Of a stretch of 64,000 bases of DNA, positions 41,858 through 50,869 are shown one piece after another. Source of the stretch: JBJMQS01 sp045802605 (GTDB taxonomy: Bacteria; Planctomycetota; Planctomycetia; Gemmatales; Gemmataceae); contig JBJMQS010000019.1 in NCBI GenBank assembly GCA_045802605.1, positions 186,001 to 250,000 of the forward strand, in the 5' to 3' direction. Under the pieces are notes generated by a model, which was not told the DNA's origin, searched no databases, and saw nothing but the letters and a program-made list of their open reading frames with translations. Positions within the stretch are counted from its first letter, which is position 1. Each line of letters opens with the position of its first letter. Position numbers and translations under genes: made by a program.

Positions 41858-42313
41858 ATGATTCGGTTTTCGCTTCTGGCAATCGTATTTGCCGTCGCCA
41901 TTTTAGGTTGCGGCAAACGCCAGCCCCCTCAACCCGAACCCACCGACGCCGAGCAGCGCAAACTGATGGAAGATTACGCGCGGAAGAAAGCCCCGGTGCT
42001 CGATCGCACCATGATTGAAAACGATCTGAAAAACATCCACTTGTTCCTCTACACGGCGCACACCTCGTCGGGTCGCTGGCCATCCGCCGAGGTCGCCAAG
42101 GCCGAGATCAAGAAAGACCCCAACGCCCGCAAGCTAGTGCAGCAAATCGAGGATGGCACCTATGTACTGGTGAACAATCCACCGGAGGGTGGAATTCTGG
42201 CGTATTGCGCCAACGAGACAACGGTGGGCATCCTCGCCGTCGATACCAATGGGCAAATGAATGTCATAAAGCCCAACGAGTTGCAACAAATTTTGGTCCA
42301 ACAACGTCGCTGA
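41858..42313 (+). CDS. Small lipoprotein inside the nuo operon
   Basis: The start is the ATG at 41858, giving MIRFSLLAIVFAVAILGCGK with a lipobox LGC near residue 18; the frame is open further upstream. The 151-residue protein has a Pro/Gln-rich linker after the Cys, then a compact domain, with segments RTMIENDLKNIHLFLYTAHT and GGILAYCANETTVGILAVD. I do not recognise it. It lies between nuoF and nuoG in the same direction and is absent from standard nuo operons. An assembly factor or an unrelated insertion is possible. Confidence 0.7.
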   Translation: MIRFSLLAIVFAVAILGCGKRQPPQPEPTDAEQRKLMEDYARKKAPVLDRTMIENDLKNIHLFLYTAHTSSGRWPSAEVAKAEIKKDPNARKLVQQIEDGTYVLVNNPPEGGILAYCANETTVGILAVDTNGQMNVIKPNELQQILVQQRR

Positions 42314-42334
42314 TCAAGGATTGTCTCCGCGAGT

Positions 42335-44041
42335 ATGGCCACCGTTTACGTCAACGATAAGCCGGTCGATATTGGCGACGCCAGAATGAACTGCATTCAG
42401 GCCGCCGATCGGGCCGGCGTTTTTATTCCGCACTACTGCTGGCATCCGTCTTTGACGGTGGTCGCCAGTTGCCGAATGTGCCTCGTCGAAGTCGGCGACC
42501 GCAAGCCCGATGGCACGATCGCCATGCAGCCGAAGGTGCAGCCCGGCTGTCAAACACCCGTTCGCGACGGTACCGTGATCGTCACGGGCGAATACGACAA
42601 GCGAGTCGAACACACGCCAGCACTGCCGTATCCCTCGAACTACGGGAAGCCCGGCGAGCGCGCCAAACGCGCCCAGGCCGACACGCTGGAGGGACTGCTT
42701 CTCAACCACCCACTCGACTGCCCCGTCTGTGACAAAGCCGGCGAGTGCATGCTGCAAGATTTCTCGTACGACTATGGCCGGTCCGAGAGCCGGATGGTCG
42801 ATGAAAAGCGCACGCCGCCGAACAAGCCGGAGATCAGTTCCAAGATCACGCTGTTCACTGACCGCTGCATCATGTGCTCCCGCTGCGTCCGCTTTACGCG
42901 TGAGATCTCCGGCACCGCTGAACTGACCATCATTAACCGCGGCGATCATTCCGAAATCGATGTGTTCCCCGGTGAGCCGCTCGAAAACAAACTTTCCGGC
43001 AACGTCGTCGATCTCTGCCCGGTCGGCGCACTGGGTTCGAAAGACTTTCTTTACAAGCAACGCGTCTGGTTCCTCAAAGAGAATCCGAGCGTTTGCCCAA
43101 ATTGCTCGACTGGCTGCTCGATCTATGTGGATGCCAACAAGGACGTTGTCTATCGGTTGCGGCCGCGGGAGAACTTGGAGTCGCAAGGTTACTACATGTG
43201 CGACGAGGGTCGCTGGGGTTACCACTACGTCAATGACAAGGCGCGACTAAAGCGCCCCGAGGTGCGCCGCGGGACTCCAATCCCGACCGGGTGGTTCGAC
43301 ATTCTCCCGGCGATCAAGACTCAATTTGCTGACGCAGCAAACCGTGGCAAAACCGCGGCGGTGCTATCGCCCTTCCTCACGGTGGAAGAGGCTTACCTCG
43401 CCGCCAAGTTCTTCAAGAGCCTCGGCAACGTGACTCTGGCAATGGGCATCATTCCCACCGTCGGCAAGGACGATCACTATCCCAAAGATCGCCGCGGTAA
43501 CCCGGTGCCGCCGACGAAATTCACAATCCATGCGGAGAAATGCCCGAATCGCCGTGGCGTCATGACGGTGCTCAAGCACTTCCAGGGCGAGGTCATCCCG
43601 TTCGAAAACGTGTTTGGCTCGAACCTGCAAGCACTATGGGTCACGGCCGGCTATCCGCGCGGCACCGGTTATCCTCTCCATGAATCGCCATACACGACGG
43701 ACCATGCCGCGAAGATTGCCAACGTGCCGTTGGTCGTCGTGCAGGACGTGTTCGAGTCACCGCTCACCCAACATGCCGCCTACATATTGCCGAGTGCGGC
43801 CTGGTCGGAGAAAGACGGCACCTTCGTAAATCACGCGGGACTCGCCCAACCGATGAAAAAGGGGAACCACCTCCCCGGAGAAGGCCGTAGCGAAGGTCAG
43901 GTATTCGCAGAGTTGCTTGGCCGGCGCGGCTTGTTCCGCGCCGCCTCGGTGCGGCCTGAACTCGGAAATGAAATCCCCGAGTTCGTCGGCCTGCCGCAGG
44001 AACCGGAAACGGGATTGAAGCTGGAGTTACCGCTGGTTTGA
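42335..44041 (+). CDS. nuoG: NADH-quinone oxidoreductase subunit G
   Basis: A 568-residue subunit, shorter than the usual 700-900. The N-terminus has all three expected clusters: 2Fe-2S N1b (VFIPHYCWHPSL, SCRMCLVEV, PGCQTP), the His-Cys N5 site (HPLDCPVCDKAGECML), and N4 (CIMCSRCVRF with CPVGAL). PSVCPNCSTGCSIYV and MCDEG supply the extra N7 cluster. The molybdopterin-like domain is reduced to the last 250 residues. It accepts electrons from NuoF. Confidence 0.96.
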   Translation: MATVYVNDKPVDIGDARMNCIQAADRAGVFIPHYCWHPSLTVVASCRMCLVEVGDRKPDGTIAMQPKVQPGCQTPVRDGTVIVTGEYDKRVEHTPALPYPSNYGKPGERAKRAQADTLEGLLLNHPLDCPVCDKAGECMLQDFSYDYGRSESRMVDEKRTPPNKPEISSKITLFTDRCIMCSRCVRFTREISGTAELTIINRGDHSEIDVFPGEPLENKLSGNVVDLCPVGALGSKDFLYKQRVWFLKENPSVCPNCSTGCSIYVDANKDVVYRLRPRENLESQGYYMCDEGRWGYHYVNDKARLKRPEVRRGTPIPTGWFDILPAIKTQFADAANRGKTAAVLSPFLTVEEAYLAAKFFKSLGNVTLAMGIIPTVGKDDHYPKDRRGNPVPPTKFTIHAEKCPNRRGVMTVLKHFQGEVIPFENVFGSNLQALWVTAGYPRGTGYPLHESPYTTDHAAKIANVPLVVVQDVFESPLTQHAAYILPSAAWSEKDGTFVNHAGLAQPMKKGNHLPGEGRSEGQVFAELLGRRGLFRAASVRPELGNEIPEFVGLPQEPETGLKLELPLV

Positions 44042-44066
44042 CCGTTGGTGAGTTGCGTGAGGATCG

Positions 44067-45293
44067 ATGCCGGAGTTTAGCCTGCTATTGACCGTCATTA
44101 CCATCGCCTTGGTGATGTTCGTCGTCTTGACCGTGGTGGCGTACCTGGTCATGGCGGAGCGTTGGCTGTCTGCATGGATGCAGGATCGAATTGGGCCCAA
44201 CCGCGTCGGCCCGTTCGGTATGCTCCAACCCCTCGCTGACGGCATCAAGATGTTCCTCAAAGAGGACATCATTCCCGATCATGTGGACCGCCTGTTTTAC
44301 GTGTTGGCTCCCGGCATCGCGGTCACCACGGCCTTGCTTGCAATCGCAGTGGTTCCCTTTGGCGCAACTGTGCCGCCGCCTCTGCCACAGCCAGATGTCG
44401 CGACGTATCAACAAACGCTCGAAACCTACCGCGCTCAGGTCGCCACCAGTCGCGCAGTCATCGCACCGGGTGTGGATATTGGCATCCTGTTCGCCTTCGC
44501 AGTGACGAGCCTGGCCGTCTACGGCATCATCTTGGGTGGCTGGTCTTCGAACAACAAATACTCCATGCTCGGCTCACTCCGCTCCAGCGCGCAATTGATC
44601 AGCTACGAGATTCCGCTCGGGCTATCCGTGCTTGGCGTGATGCTCTTCTCCGGCTCGTTGAATTTGGAAACCATTATCGACGACCAAGTGCGCCACGGAT
44701 GGAACATTCTCTATCAGCCGCTGGCGTTCCTGCTATTTCTCACGGGCGTCTTTGCCGAATGCAACCGGTTGCCATTCGATTTGCCGGAATGCGAGTCGGA
44801 ACTCGTCGGCGGCTACCACACCGAATATTCCAGCATGAAGTTCGGCCTGTTCTTTCTGGCCGAATACACGCACATGATTACGACGAGCCTGATGCTCTCC
44901 GTGCTGTTCCTGGGAGGCTGGTCATTCCCAGGGCTAGATCACTTCACCGGCTGGACCGGCTGGGCGATAAAACTCGGAGTCGTGTTGGCTAAGCTTTTCT
45001 TTTTCATCATGGTCTACATGGTCGTTCGCTGGACAATCCTTCGCTTCCGATTTGATCAACTCATGCACTTGGCCTGGAAGGTGATGATCCCGCTCGCGAC
45101 GCTCAACGTCTTAGCGGCGATGATTGTGCGCGAGTTTCATGGCAGCCGGTGGTGGATGTTGGCCGCTTCCATCGCTTTGATCATTGGCTGGGGCTTCCTG
45201 GAAATTCTCACCGCGACCGGGCGGATCAATCGACCGCATAGGCGGTTGAGAAGCGAGATTGATGGGTCGCTCATCCCGGCGACAACGAGGTAG
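44067..45293 (+). CDS. nuoH: NADH-quinone oxidoreductase subunit H
   Basis: A 408-residue membrane subunit, longer than the usual 320-350. The conserved QDRIGPNRVGPFGMLQPLAD, then GIKMFLKED, lies near residues 35-60, and ECNRLPFDLPECESELVGGY near 230-250. An insertion of about 35 residues (after PLPQPDVATYQQTLETY) lies in an early loop. It forms the quinone channel entry. nuoI starts 9 bases later. Confidence 0.95.
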   Translation: MPEFSLLLTVITIALVMFVVLTVVAYLVMAERWLSAWMQDRIGPNRVGPFGMLQPLADGIKMFLKEDIIPDHVDRLFYVLAPGIAVTTALLAIAVVPFGATVPPPLPQPDVATYQQTLETYRAQVATSRAVIAPGVDIGILFAFAVTSLAVYGIILGGWSSNNKYSMLGSLRSSAQLISYEIPLGLSVLGVMLFSGSLNLETIIDDQVRHGWNILYQPLAFLLFLTGVFAECNRLPFDLPECESELVGGYHTEYSSMKFGLFFLAEYTHMITTSLMLSVLFLGGWSFPGLDHFTGWTGWAIKLGVVLAKLFFFIMVYMVVRWTILRFRFDQLMHLAWKVMIPLATLNVLAAMIVREFHGSRWWMLAASIALIIGWGFLEILTATGRINRPHRRLRSEIDGSLIPATTR

Positions 45294-45302
45294 GTACTGA
45301 TC

Positions 45303-45863
45303 ATGCCAATGGCGGACAAAGATGTGCGCTGGGTCAAGGCCCCGAAAATGGGCCTCGCGGACATGCTGTATTTGCCGGCCATTATGCAAGGCATCGGCAC
45401 GACCATGCGGCACATGGTCGGCCCGAAGATCACGCAGCAATATCCCGAAGTCGAGCCGAACCTGCCCGCCAACTACCGCGGTGTCCATCGCTTGAATCGC
45501 GATCCCGATGGCCGGGTGAAGTGCGTGGCGTGCTACATGTGTTCGACCGCCTGCCCAGCCCACTGCATCGACATCGTCGCCGCGCCGTCGCCGTGGCCTG
45601 ACCGCGAAAAATATCCAGAGACATTCGTTCTCGATGAATTGCGATGCATCTACTGCGGCATGTGCGAGGAAGCTTGCCCGGTTGATGCGATCGAGTTGAC
45701 ATCGCTCTACGACCTCACGGGGTTTTCGCGCGAAGACATGATGTTCGACAAGGAAAAACTGCTAAGCGTCTTTGACGAAACCACGCGCAACTCGCCGGAC
45801 AAAGATCCGATTCGCACCCGCCCCGGGCACTTGAGCATAGCGAGCGAGCAACCCAAACCCTAA
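45303..45863 (+). CDS. nuoI: NADH-quinone oxidoreductase subunit I
   Basis: A 186-residue two-[4Fe-4S] ferredoxin-like subunit carrying N6a and N6b. Ligands: CVACYMCSTACPAHC near 77-92 and CIYCGMCEEACPVDAIEL near 116-134. The N-terminal membrane-associated helix fits. It links the hydrophilic arm to NuoB. The C-terminal 35 residues are extra. nuoJ begins 16 bases later. Confidence 0.96.
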   Translation: MPMADKDVRWVKAPKMGLADMLYLPAIMQGIGTTMRHMVGPKITQQYPEVEPNLPANYRGVHRLNRDPDGRVKCVACYMCSTACPAHCIDIVAAPSPWPDREKYPETFVLDELRCIYCGMCEEACPVDAIELTSLYDLTGFSREDMMFDKEKLLSVFDETTRNSPDKDPIRTRPGHLSIASEQPKP

Positions 45864-45879
45864 GGAATTTGCATCCGCG

Positions 45880-46857
45880 ATGACGCCGCAGGCGACTTTT
45901 TCGACACAGTTGCTGCCGCCCATTCTGGTCGGCCTGGTTGCGATCTATTTGCTACTGCCCCGTCCGCAGCCATATCCGCGCATTTTGGGCGTGTTTGCCG
46001 GCTTGGCAGCTTTCGTCTTTGGCGGTCTGATGATTGTGCCCGAAGCGGCACGTGCGAATGTGATCGAAGCGATCCTGTTTTACACGTTCGCAGGGCTTGC
46101 GATTTTGGGTGGGGTTTTCTTGGTGACCCAATCCAACCCGGCACGCGGTGCCGTGTCGTTCGCGCTCGTCGTGTTGTCTACGTGTGGTTTGTTTTTGCTG
46201 CAGGCCGCACCATTCTTGATGGCCGGCACCGTCATCATCTATGCGGGCGCCATCGTTGTCACGTTTCTATTCGTGATCATGTTGTCGCAGCAGCACGGAC
46301 CTAGCGATGCCGATGGCCGTTCGCGGGAACCATTTTTGTCCTGTATTGCCGGCGGATTGTTGCTTGTCATTCTGTTATTCGCGGTGCGTGAGCAGTATGG
46401 CAACGACCGCGTCGAGCAGGTCATCGCTGCCGCGCGGTCCGCTGCGGACTCGGGCAAGATCGATGTCGTGCGCGATGCGGTCAATGGTTTGGGGCACACG
46501 CCGGGAGCGGGTGCAATCGGCCGCGAATTCGAAGAGATCGAGCCGCGATTGGCGGAGCTCGGCGCTACTCCGGCACAAATCCACGACACGTTGACGAACT
46601 TTGCTGACCGAGTGACGGCACAGAAACCACATTTGGGCGACGTGCGGCCATCCGACCGTGTCACCCTCTCGGCGTTTTCGGGCACGCCTGTCAACAAAGC
46701 AAGCGATCAACTGCTGCCGGCGAGCAATGTCGTCTTGCTGGGGCGGACATTATTTTCCGATTACCTGCTCGCCATCGAAATGGCCGGCACACTGCTTCTT
46801 GTGGCCACCATCGGCGCCATCGCGATCACGCATCGCCACGCCCGGAGGCCGGCATGA
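45880..46857 (+). CDS. nuoJ: NADH-quinone oxidoreductase subunit J, extended form
   Basis: A 325-residue protein, against the usual 170-200. Residues 1-55 add two transmembrane helices before the NuoJ core, which begins near VIEAILFYTFAGLAILGGVF and includes FLMAGTVIIYAGAIVVTFLF. A soluble insertion of about 100 residues (about 168-275, including REFEEIEPRLAELGATPAQI) separates two later helices; it has coiled-coil/helical character. The last helix is LLAIEMAGTLLLVATIGAI. It overlaps nuoK by ATGA. Confidence 0.92.
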   Translation: MTPQATFSTQLLPPILVGLVAIYLLLPRPQPYPRILGVFAGLAAFVFGGLMIVPEAARANVIEAILFYTFAGLAILGGVFLVTQSNPARGAVSFALVVLSTCGLFLLQAAPFLMAGTVIIYAGAIVVTFLFVIMLSQQHGPSDADGRSREPFLSCIAGGLLLVILLFAVREQYGNDRVEQVIAAARSAADSGKIDVVRDAVNGLGHTPGAGAIGREFEEIEPRLAELGATPAQIHDTLTNFADRVTAQKPHLGDVRPSDRVTLSAFSGTPVNKASDQLLPASNVVLLGRTLFSDYLLAIEMAGTLLLVATIGAIAITHRHARRPA

Positions 46858-47279
46858 GTATCCCGGTCAGCCAGTATTTGGCGGTCGGTGCTGTGCTTTT
46901 CGCGCTGGGCGCGATTGGATTTCTCACTCGACGAAATCTGATCACGCTTTTCTTGTGCGCCGAAATGATGTTGCAGGGCGTGGCACTTAACCTGGTGGCT
47001 TTCGCTCGGCATCACGGCAATCTGCACGGCCAGGTATTTACCCTATTCGTCGTCACGGTCGCAGCATGCGAAGCCGGCGTCGCGCTCGCTCTGGTGCTCA
47101 TGCTCTATCGTTCGAGGCGGTCTCTCGATGTCAGCGTGTGGCAAGATTTGCGCGAGGCGGGCCAGGAGCCCAGCTTGGACACGGAACCCTTGACCGGTCC
47201 CCCGCCCGGTCCGCCACAACCCCACCTCGCCGTCGCCGGGATCGTGCCGGAGCGGGCCCGCGAGGACACCTATGCATAA
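46854..47279 (+). CDS. nuoK: NADH-quinone oxidoreductase subunit K with C-terminal extension
   Basis: A 141-residue protein, against the usual 100. The core has three helices and the conserved Glu in RRNLITLFLCAEMMLQGVAL (Glu near 43), with EAGVALALVLMLYRSRRSLD. After the third helix comes a Pro-rich tail of about 50 residues (TEPLTGPPPGPPQPHLAVAG). It overlaps nuoL by 8 bases. Confidence 0.95.
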   Translation: MSIPVSQYLAVGAVLFALGAIGFLTRRNLITLFLCAEMMLQGVALNLVAFARHHGNLHGQVFTLFVVTVAACEAGVALALVLMLYRSRRSLDVSVWQDLREAGQEPSLDTEPLTGPPPGPPQPHLAVAGIVPERAREDTYA

Positions 47280-49200
47280 CCACTGGGAGCTTTGGCTCAT
47301 CCCGGGATTGCCCCTCGCGGCTGCCGTGTTGGTCGGACTATTTGGCAAAGCGCTCAAGTCGGCGAGCCGTTGGCCGGTGTTGCTCGCGGCCGGTGGCTCA
47401 TGTGCGATCGCCATGACGGCCGTCGTGAAGATGGCAGCTTATGATGCTCCCGCACTCGTCCAAACGGATGCAGTCAACTGGTTTTCTGCCGGTCAGGTCA
47501 CAGTCACCGCGCGGCTGATGATCGACCCCATCACGTCCGTCATGCTCACCGCCATTACCTTTGTCGGCTTCTGGATTGCGCTTTTCTCAGTGGGTTACAT
47601 GCACGGCGACCCGGGCTATCCGCGGTTCTTCGCGGTGCTCTCGGGCTTCCTGTTTTCCATGTGCGGCCTGGTGATGTGCGACAGCCTTCTGCTCATCTAC
47701 GCCTTCTGGGAAGGCGTGGGGTTGTGCTCGTATTTATTGATTGGATTTTGGTTCGAGAAACCATCCGCCGCGGCCGCTGCGCGCAAAGGATTCCTTGTCA
47801 CTCGATTGGGCGACGCCGGATTCATCCTCGGTATCTTTCTACTCTGGAAATCCTACGGCACGCTCAATCTGAATGAGTTGTTTCGCCAAGTGCACGAACA
47901 TCGGATGCCTGGTTTAACGACGGCGTGCCTGTTGCTCTTTTGCGGTGCGGTCGGCAAGTCAGCGCAATTCCCACTGCACGTCTGGCTGCCTGACGCGATG
48001 GAAGGCCCGACTCCCGCCTCCGCATTGATCCACGCGGCAACCATGGTGACCGCCGGGGTGTACCTGGTCGGCCGTTGCATGCCGCTATTTGTTTTGGCGC
48101 CGACCGCGTTGGCCGTGGTAGCGGTGATCGGCGCCTTCACTGCGATCCTCGCCGCCCTGATCGCAGTCACTCAACATGATTTAAAACGCGTCCTTGCGTA
48201 TTCCACGGTCAGCCAGCTTGGTTTCATGTTTGCCGCGCTCGGTTGCGGCCAGGGTTCGCTGGCCAGCTTCGCCGTCACCGCGGCTTTGTTCCATCTGCTC
48301 ACGCATGCATTCTTCAAAGCGCTTTTGTTCCTGGCATCGGGCAGCGTCATGCACGCCATGGGCAACGTGATTGACATCCGGCAGATTGGCGGGCTGCGCC
48401 GCGTGCTGCCGACGACGCATTGGACCTTTGCGTGTGGGGCGCTTGCTCTCGCCGGCGTGCCGCCGCTCGCCGGCTTCTTCAGTAAGGACGAAATTCTCGC
48501 CGTCGCCAAAGAGACAAGCCACCTCGGCCCCACGTATTATTGGCTCTACCTCGCCGTCTTCGTCACGCTTTTAGTGACCGCACTGATCACGGCTTTTTAC
48601 ACCGGCCGTGCATACTTCCGAACGTTTTGGGGCGAAGAACGAATCCCCGAGGAAGCGGGTCATCACGCCCACGAATCGCCGCCGGTGATGACTTTGCCTC
48701 TGATGGTCTTAGCCGTGGGCGCTGTCGTCATCGGAGGTGCGCTATGGTTCGGCCACCGATTCGCACACTTCCTCGATCGAACCCAAGCGTTCGGCGAATA
48801 CTTGCATCATCACGAGCATCATCCCGATCGCATGCTGATGGTCGTGAGCGCCATTTTGGCAATCTTTGGGTTCGCCGGCGCTTGGTGGATCTACGTTCGA
48901 CAGCCCGACGTGCCGCGACGACTCGCGGCGGCGATGCCGAACCTGTATCGCCTCTCCTCGAATCGCTTTTATTGGGACGAGATTTACGCCGCCCTTTTGG
49001 TCGGTCCGCTGCGAGCTCTCGCCATCCTCGGCAAAGTCTTTGATCTGATCATTGATGGGATGATCGATCTCGCCGGCCAAATTCCGGGGATGTTTGGCAG
49101 CGTCTTGCGGCCGATCCAGAATGGCCTCGTGCAGTTCTATGCCCTGGCGATGATACTCGGCCTCACGGTGTTTCTCGGAATCCTGGTGTTTCGCTCCTAA
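47272..49200 (+). CDS. nuoL: NADH-quinone oxidoreductase subunit L
   Basis: A 642-residue antiporter-like subunit at the far end of the membrane arm. The core motifs FWEGVGLCSYLLIGFWFEKP, HVWLPDAMEGPTPASALIHA and AVTQHDLKRVLAYSTVSQLG match the family, with the conserved Lys and Glu of the proton path. After the antiporter core comes a histidine-rich loop (GHHAHESPPV and HHHEHHPDR) and the lateral helix. It starts 8 bases inside nuoK. Confidence 0.97.
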   Translation: MHNHWELWLIPGLPLAAAVLVGLFGKALKSASRWPVLLAAGGSCAIAMTAVVKMAAYDAPALVQTDAVNWFSAGQVTVTARLMIDPITSVMLTAITFVGFWIALFSVGYMHGDPGYPRFFAVLSGFLFSMCGLVMCDSLLLIYAFWEGVGLCSYLLIGFWFEKPSAAAAARKGFLVTRLGDAGFILGIFLLWKSYGTLNLNELFRQVHEHRMPGLTTACLLLFCGAVGKSAQFPLHVWLPDAMEGPTPASALIHAATMVTAGVYLVGRCMPLFVLAPTALAVVAVIGAFTAILAALIAVTQHDLKRVLAYSTVSQLGFMFAALGCGQGSLASFAVTAALFHLLTHAFFKALLFLASGSVMHAMGNVIDIRQIGGLRRVLPTTHWTFACGALALAGVPPLAGFFSKDEILAVAKETSHLGPTYYWLYLAVFVTLLVTALITAFYTGRAYFRTFWGEERIPEEAGHHAHESPPVMTLPLMVLAVGAVVIGGALWFGHRFAHFLDRTQAFGEYLHHHEHHPDRMLMVVSAILAIFGFAGAWWIYVRQPDVPRRLAAAMPNLYRLSSNRFYWDEIYAALLVGPLRALAILGKVFDLIIDGMIDLAGQIPGMFGSVLRPIQNGLVQFYALAMILGLTVFLGILVFRS

Positions 49201-49209
49201 CGGGAACTC

Positions 49210-50853
49210 ATGCCGCTCGATCCGCGAATGCTCACTGTTGCCTTGTTGGTCATCCCGCTTGCGGGAGCGATCGCGTGCGCACTATGCCGCCGTAACGTGA
49301 GCGCGGCTCGGAGCATCGCACTCTTCACGGTACTTCTGAATTTGGCGGTAACGGTCGGGCTCGCCATTCATGTGACGCCGGGTCTGATCGAGCGCAACGC
49401 CGTGCCAGCCGCCGGAACGCCGACATTTGAGCCGGCTTTCGTAACACGATTCGATCTGTTGCCGTTAGCGACGGGCATTCCTGGATCTGGCCCGCAGTTC
49501 TTTATCGGCATAGATGGCCTCAACCTCTGGCTCATTGCCCTAACATCGTTATTGTTGGTGCCCTCGGTTCTAGTATCGTGGAATTCGATTACCGATCGAG
49601 CCAACGAGTTTTACGCCTGGCTATTGGTCCTGCAGACCGCCATGCTCGGCGTGTTCCTGTCCTTCGACTTGATTCTCTTTTACGTCTTCTTTGAACTCAC
49701 CCTGGTGCCGCTCTTTTTCCTGATCGGCATCTGGGGCGGGCCGATGCGGCGCGAGGCGGCGCGAAAGTTTTTCCTCTTCACGCTCACGGGCAGCTTGATC
49801 GCGCTTTTGGGCTTGGTGGGTATTGTCGTCGCTTGCCAATATCGCACCGGCGAATTGACGTTTTCCGTCCCGCGGCTGGTCGAAATCGTGCAAGGCGAAT
49901 TGGCGGTCCAAGACGGCCCCGTCGCCGCGTTCTGGCACCGGGTACAGATGTATGCGTTCATCGCCATGACCGCGGGTTTCGCGGTGAAAGTTCCGCTCTT
50001 CCCGCTACACACCTGGTTGCCGCTGGCACACACTGAAGCGCCCACGGCCGGCTCCGTTCTCTTGGCGGGAGTATTGCTCAAGCTCGGCACCTATGGCTTT
50101 TTGCGATTGGCGATCCCGCTAGCTCCCGATGCGGCTCTCGCGATCGGCACGCCGGTTCTCGGCGGGTTGGCCGCGATCGGCATCATATATGGCGCGCTGT
50201 GCGCCTTCGCACAACAAGACATCAAGAAGCTCGTGGCCTATAGCTCTGTTTCGCACATGGGCTTTTGCGTGTTGGGCCTTTTCGCGCTCAACACCGAGGG
50301 CATTAGCGGCGGGCTGTTGCAGATGATCAACCACGGTCTATCCACGGGCGGCCTGTTTCTTCTTGTGGGCATGCTCTACGAGCGCTATCACACCCGCATG
50401 ATGCCTGACTACAGCGGCATGGGCGCCCGGCTCAAGTTGTTGAGCGTGTTCATGGTGTTCATCTGCTTGACGAGTATCGGTTTCCCGGGGCTGAACGGCT
50501 TTGTCGGCGAGATGCTCATCCTGGCAGGAACATATGGCATCCCGGCACCGCCAGGGGCGGCATGGGTGCTTGTCTCCACAGTAGCCGCCGGGATTTTCCT
50601 CGGTGCCTGGTACTTGTTCACAATGCTCCGCAATGTGTTCTTCGGCCCGGTGCACGAGCCCGATCACGGCGGGCATGCCGTGTCCGATCTGAATGGCCGG
50701 GAACTCGCGGCCATGCTGCCGCTGGCGGCCGCATGCATTTGGCTGGGGGTAAACCCACAGCCGGTGCTCCAGTCCGCCGCTCGTGATGTGAACGTCGTGG
50801 TTCGCATTGCCGACGCCGCTCGACTCCGGGCGCAAACTCCCACACGACCTTGA
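49210..50853 (+). CDS. nuoM: NADH-quinone oxidoreductase subunit M
   Basis: A 547-residue antiporter-like proton pump subunit. Signatures are FYVFFELTLVPLFFLIGIWG, HTWLPLAHTEAPTAGSVLLA and FAQQDIKKLVAYSSVSHMGF, with the charged residues of the proton channel. It starts 9 bases after nuoL. The 3' end is close to nuoN. Confidence 0.97.
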   Translation: MPLDPRMLTVALLVIPLAGAIACALCRRNVSAARSIALFTVLLNLAVTVGLAIHVTPGLIERNAVPAAGTPTFEPAFVTRFDLLPLATGIPGSGPQFFIGIDGLNLWLIALTSLLLVPSVLVSWNSITDRANEFYAWLLVLQTAMLGVFLSFDLILFYVFFELTLVPLFFLIGIWGGPMRREAARKFFLFTLTGSLIALLGLVGIVVACQYRTGELTFSVPRLVEIVQGELAVQDGPVAAFWHRVQMYAFIAMTAGFAVKVPLFPLHTWLPLAHTEAPTAGSVLLAGVLLKLGTYGFLRLAIPLAPDAALAIGTPVLGGLAAIGIIYGALCAFAQQDIKKLVAYSSVSHMGFCVLGLFALNTEGISGGLLQMINHGLSTGGLFLLVGMLYERYHTRMMPDYSGMGARLKLLSVFMVFICLTSIGFPGLNGFVGEMLILAGTYGIPAPPGAAWVLVSTVAAGIFLGAWYLFTMLRNVFFGPVHEPDHGGHAVSDLNGRELAAMLPLAAACIWLGVNPQPVLQSAARDVNVVVRIADAARLRAQTPTRP

Positions 50854-50869
50854 TAAGGGCTTGCTGAAC

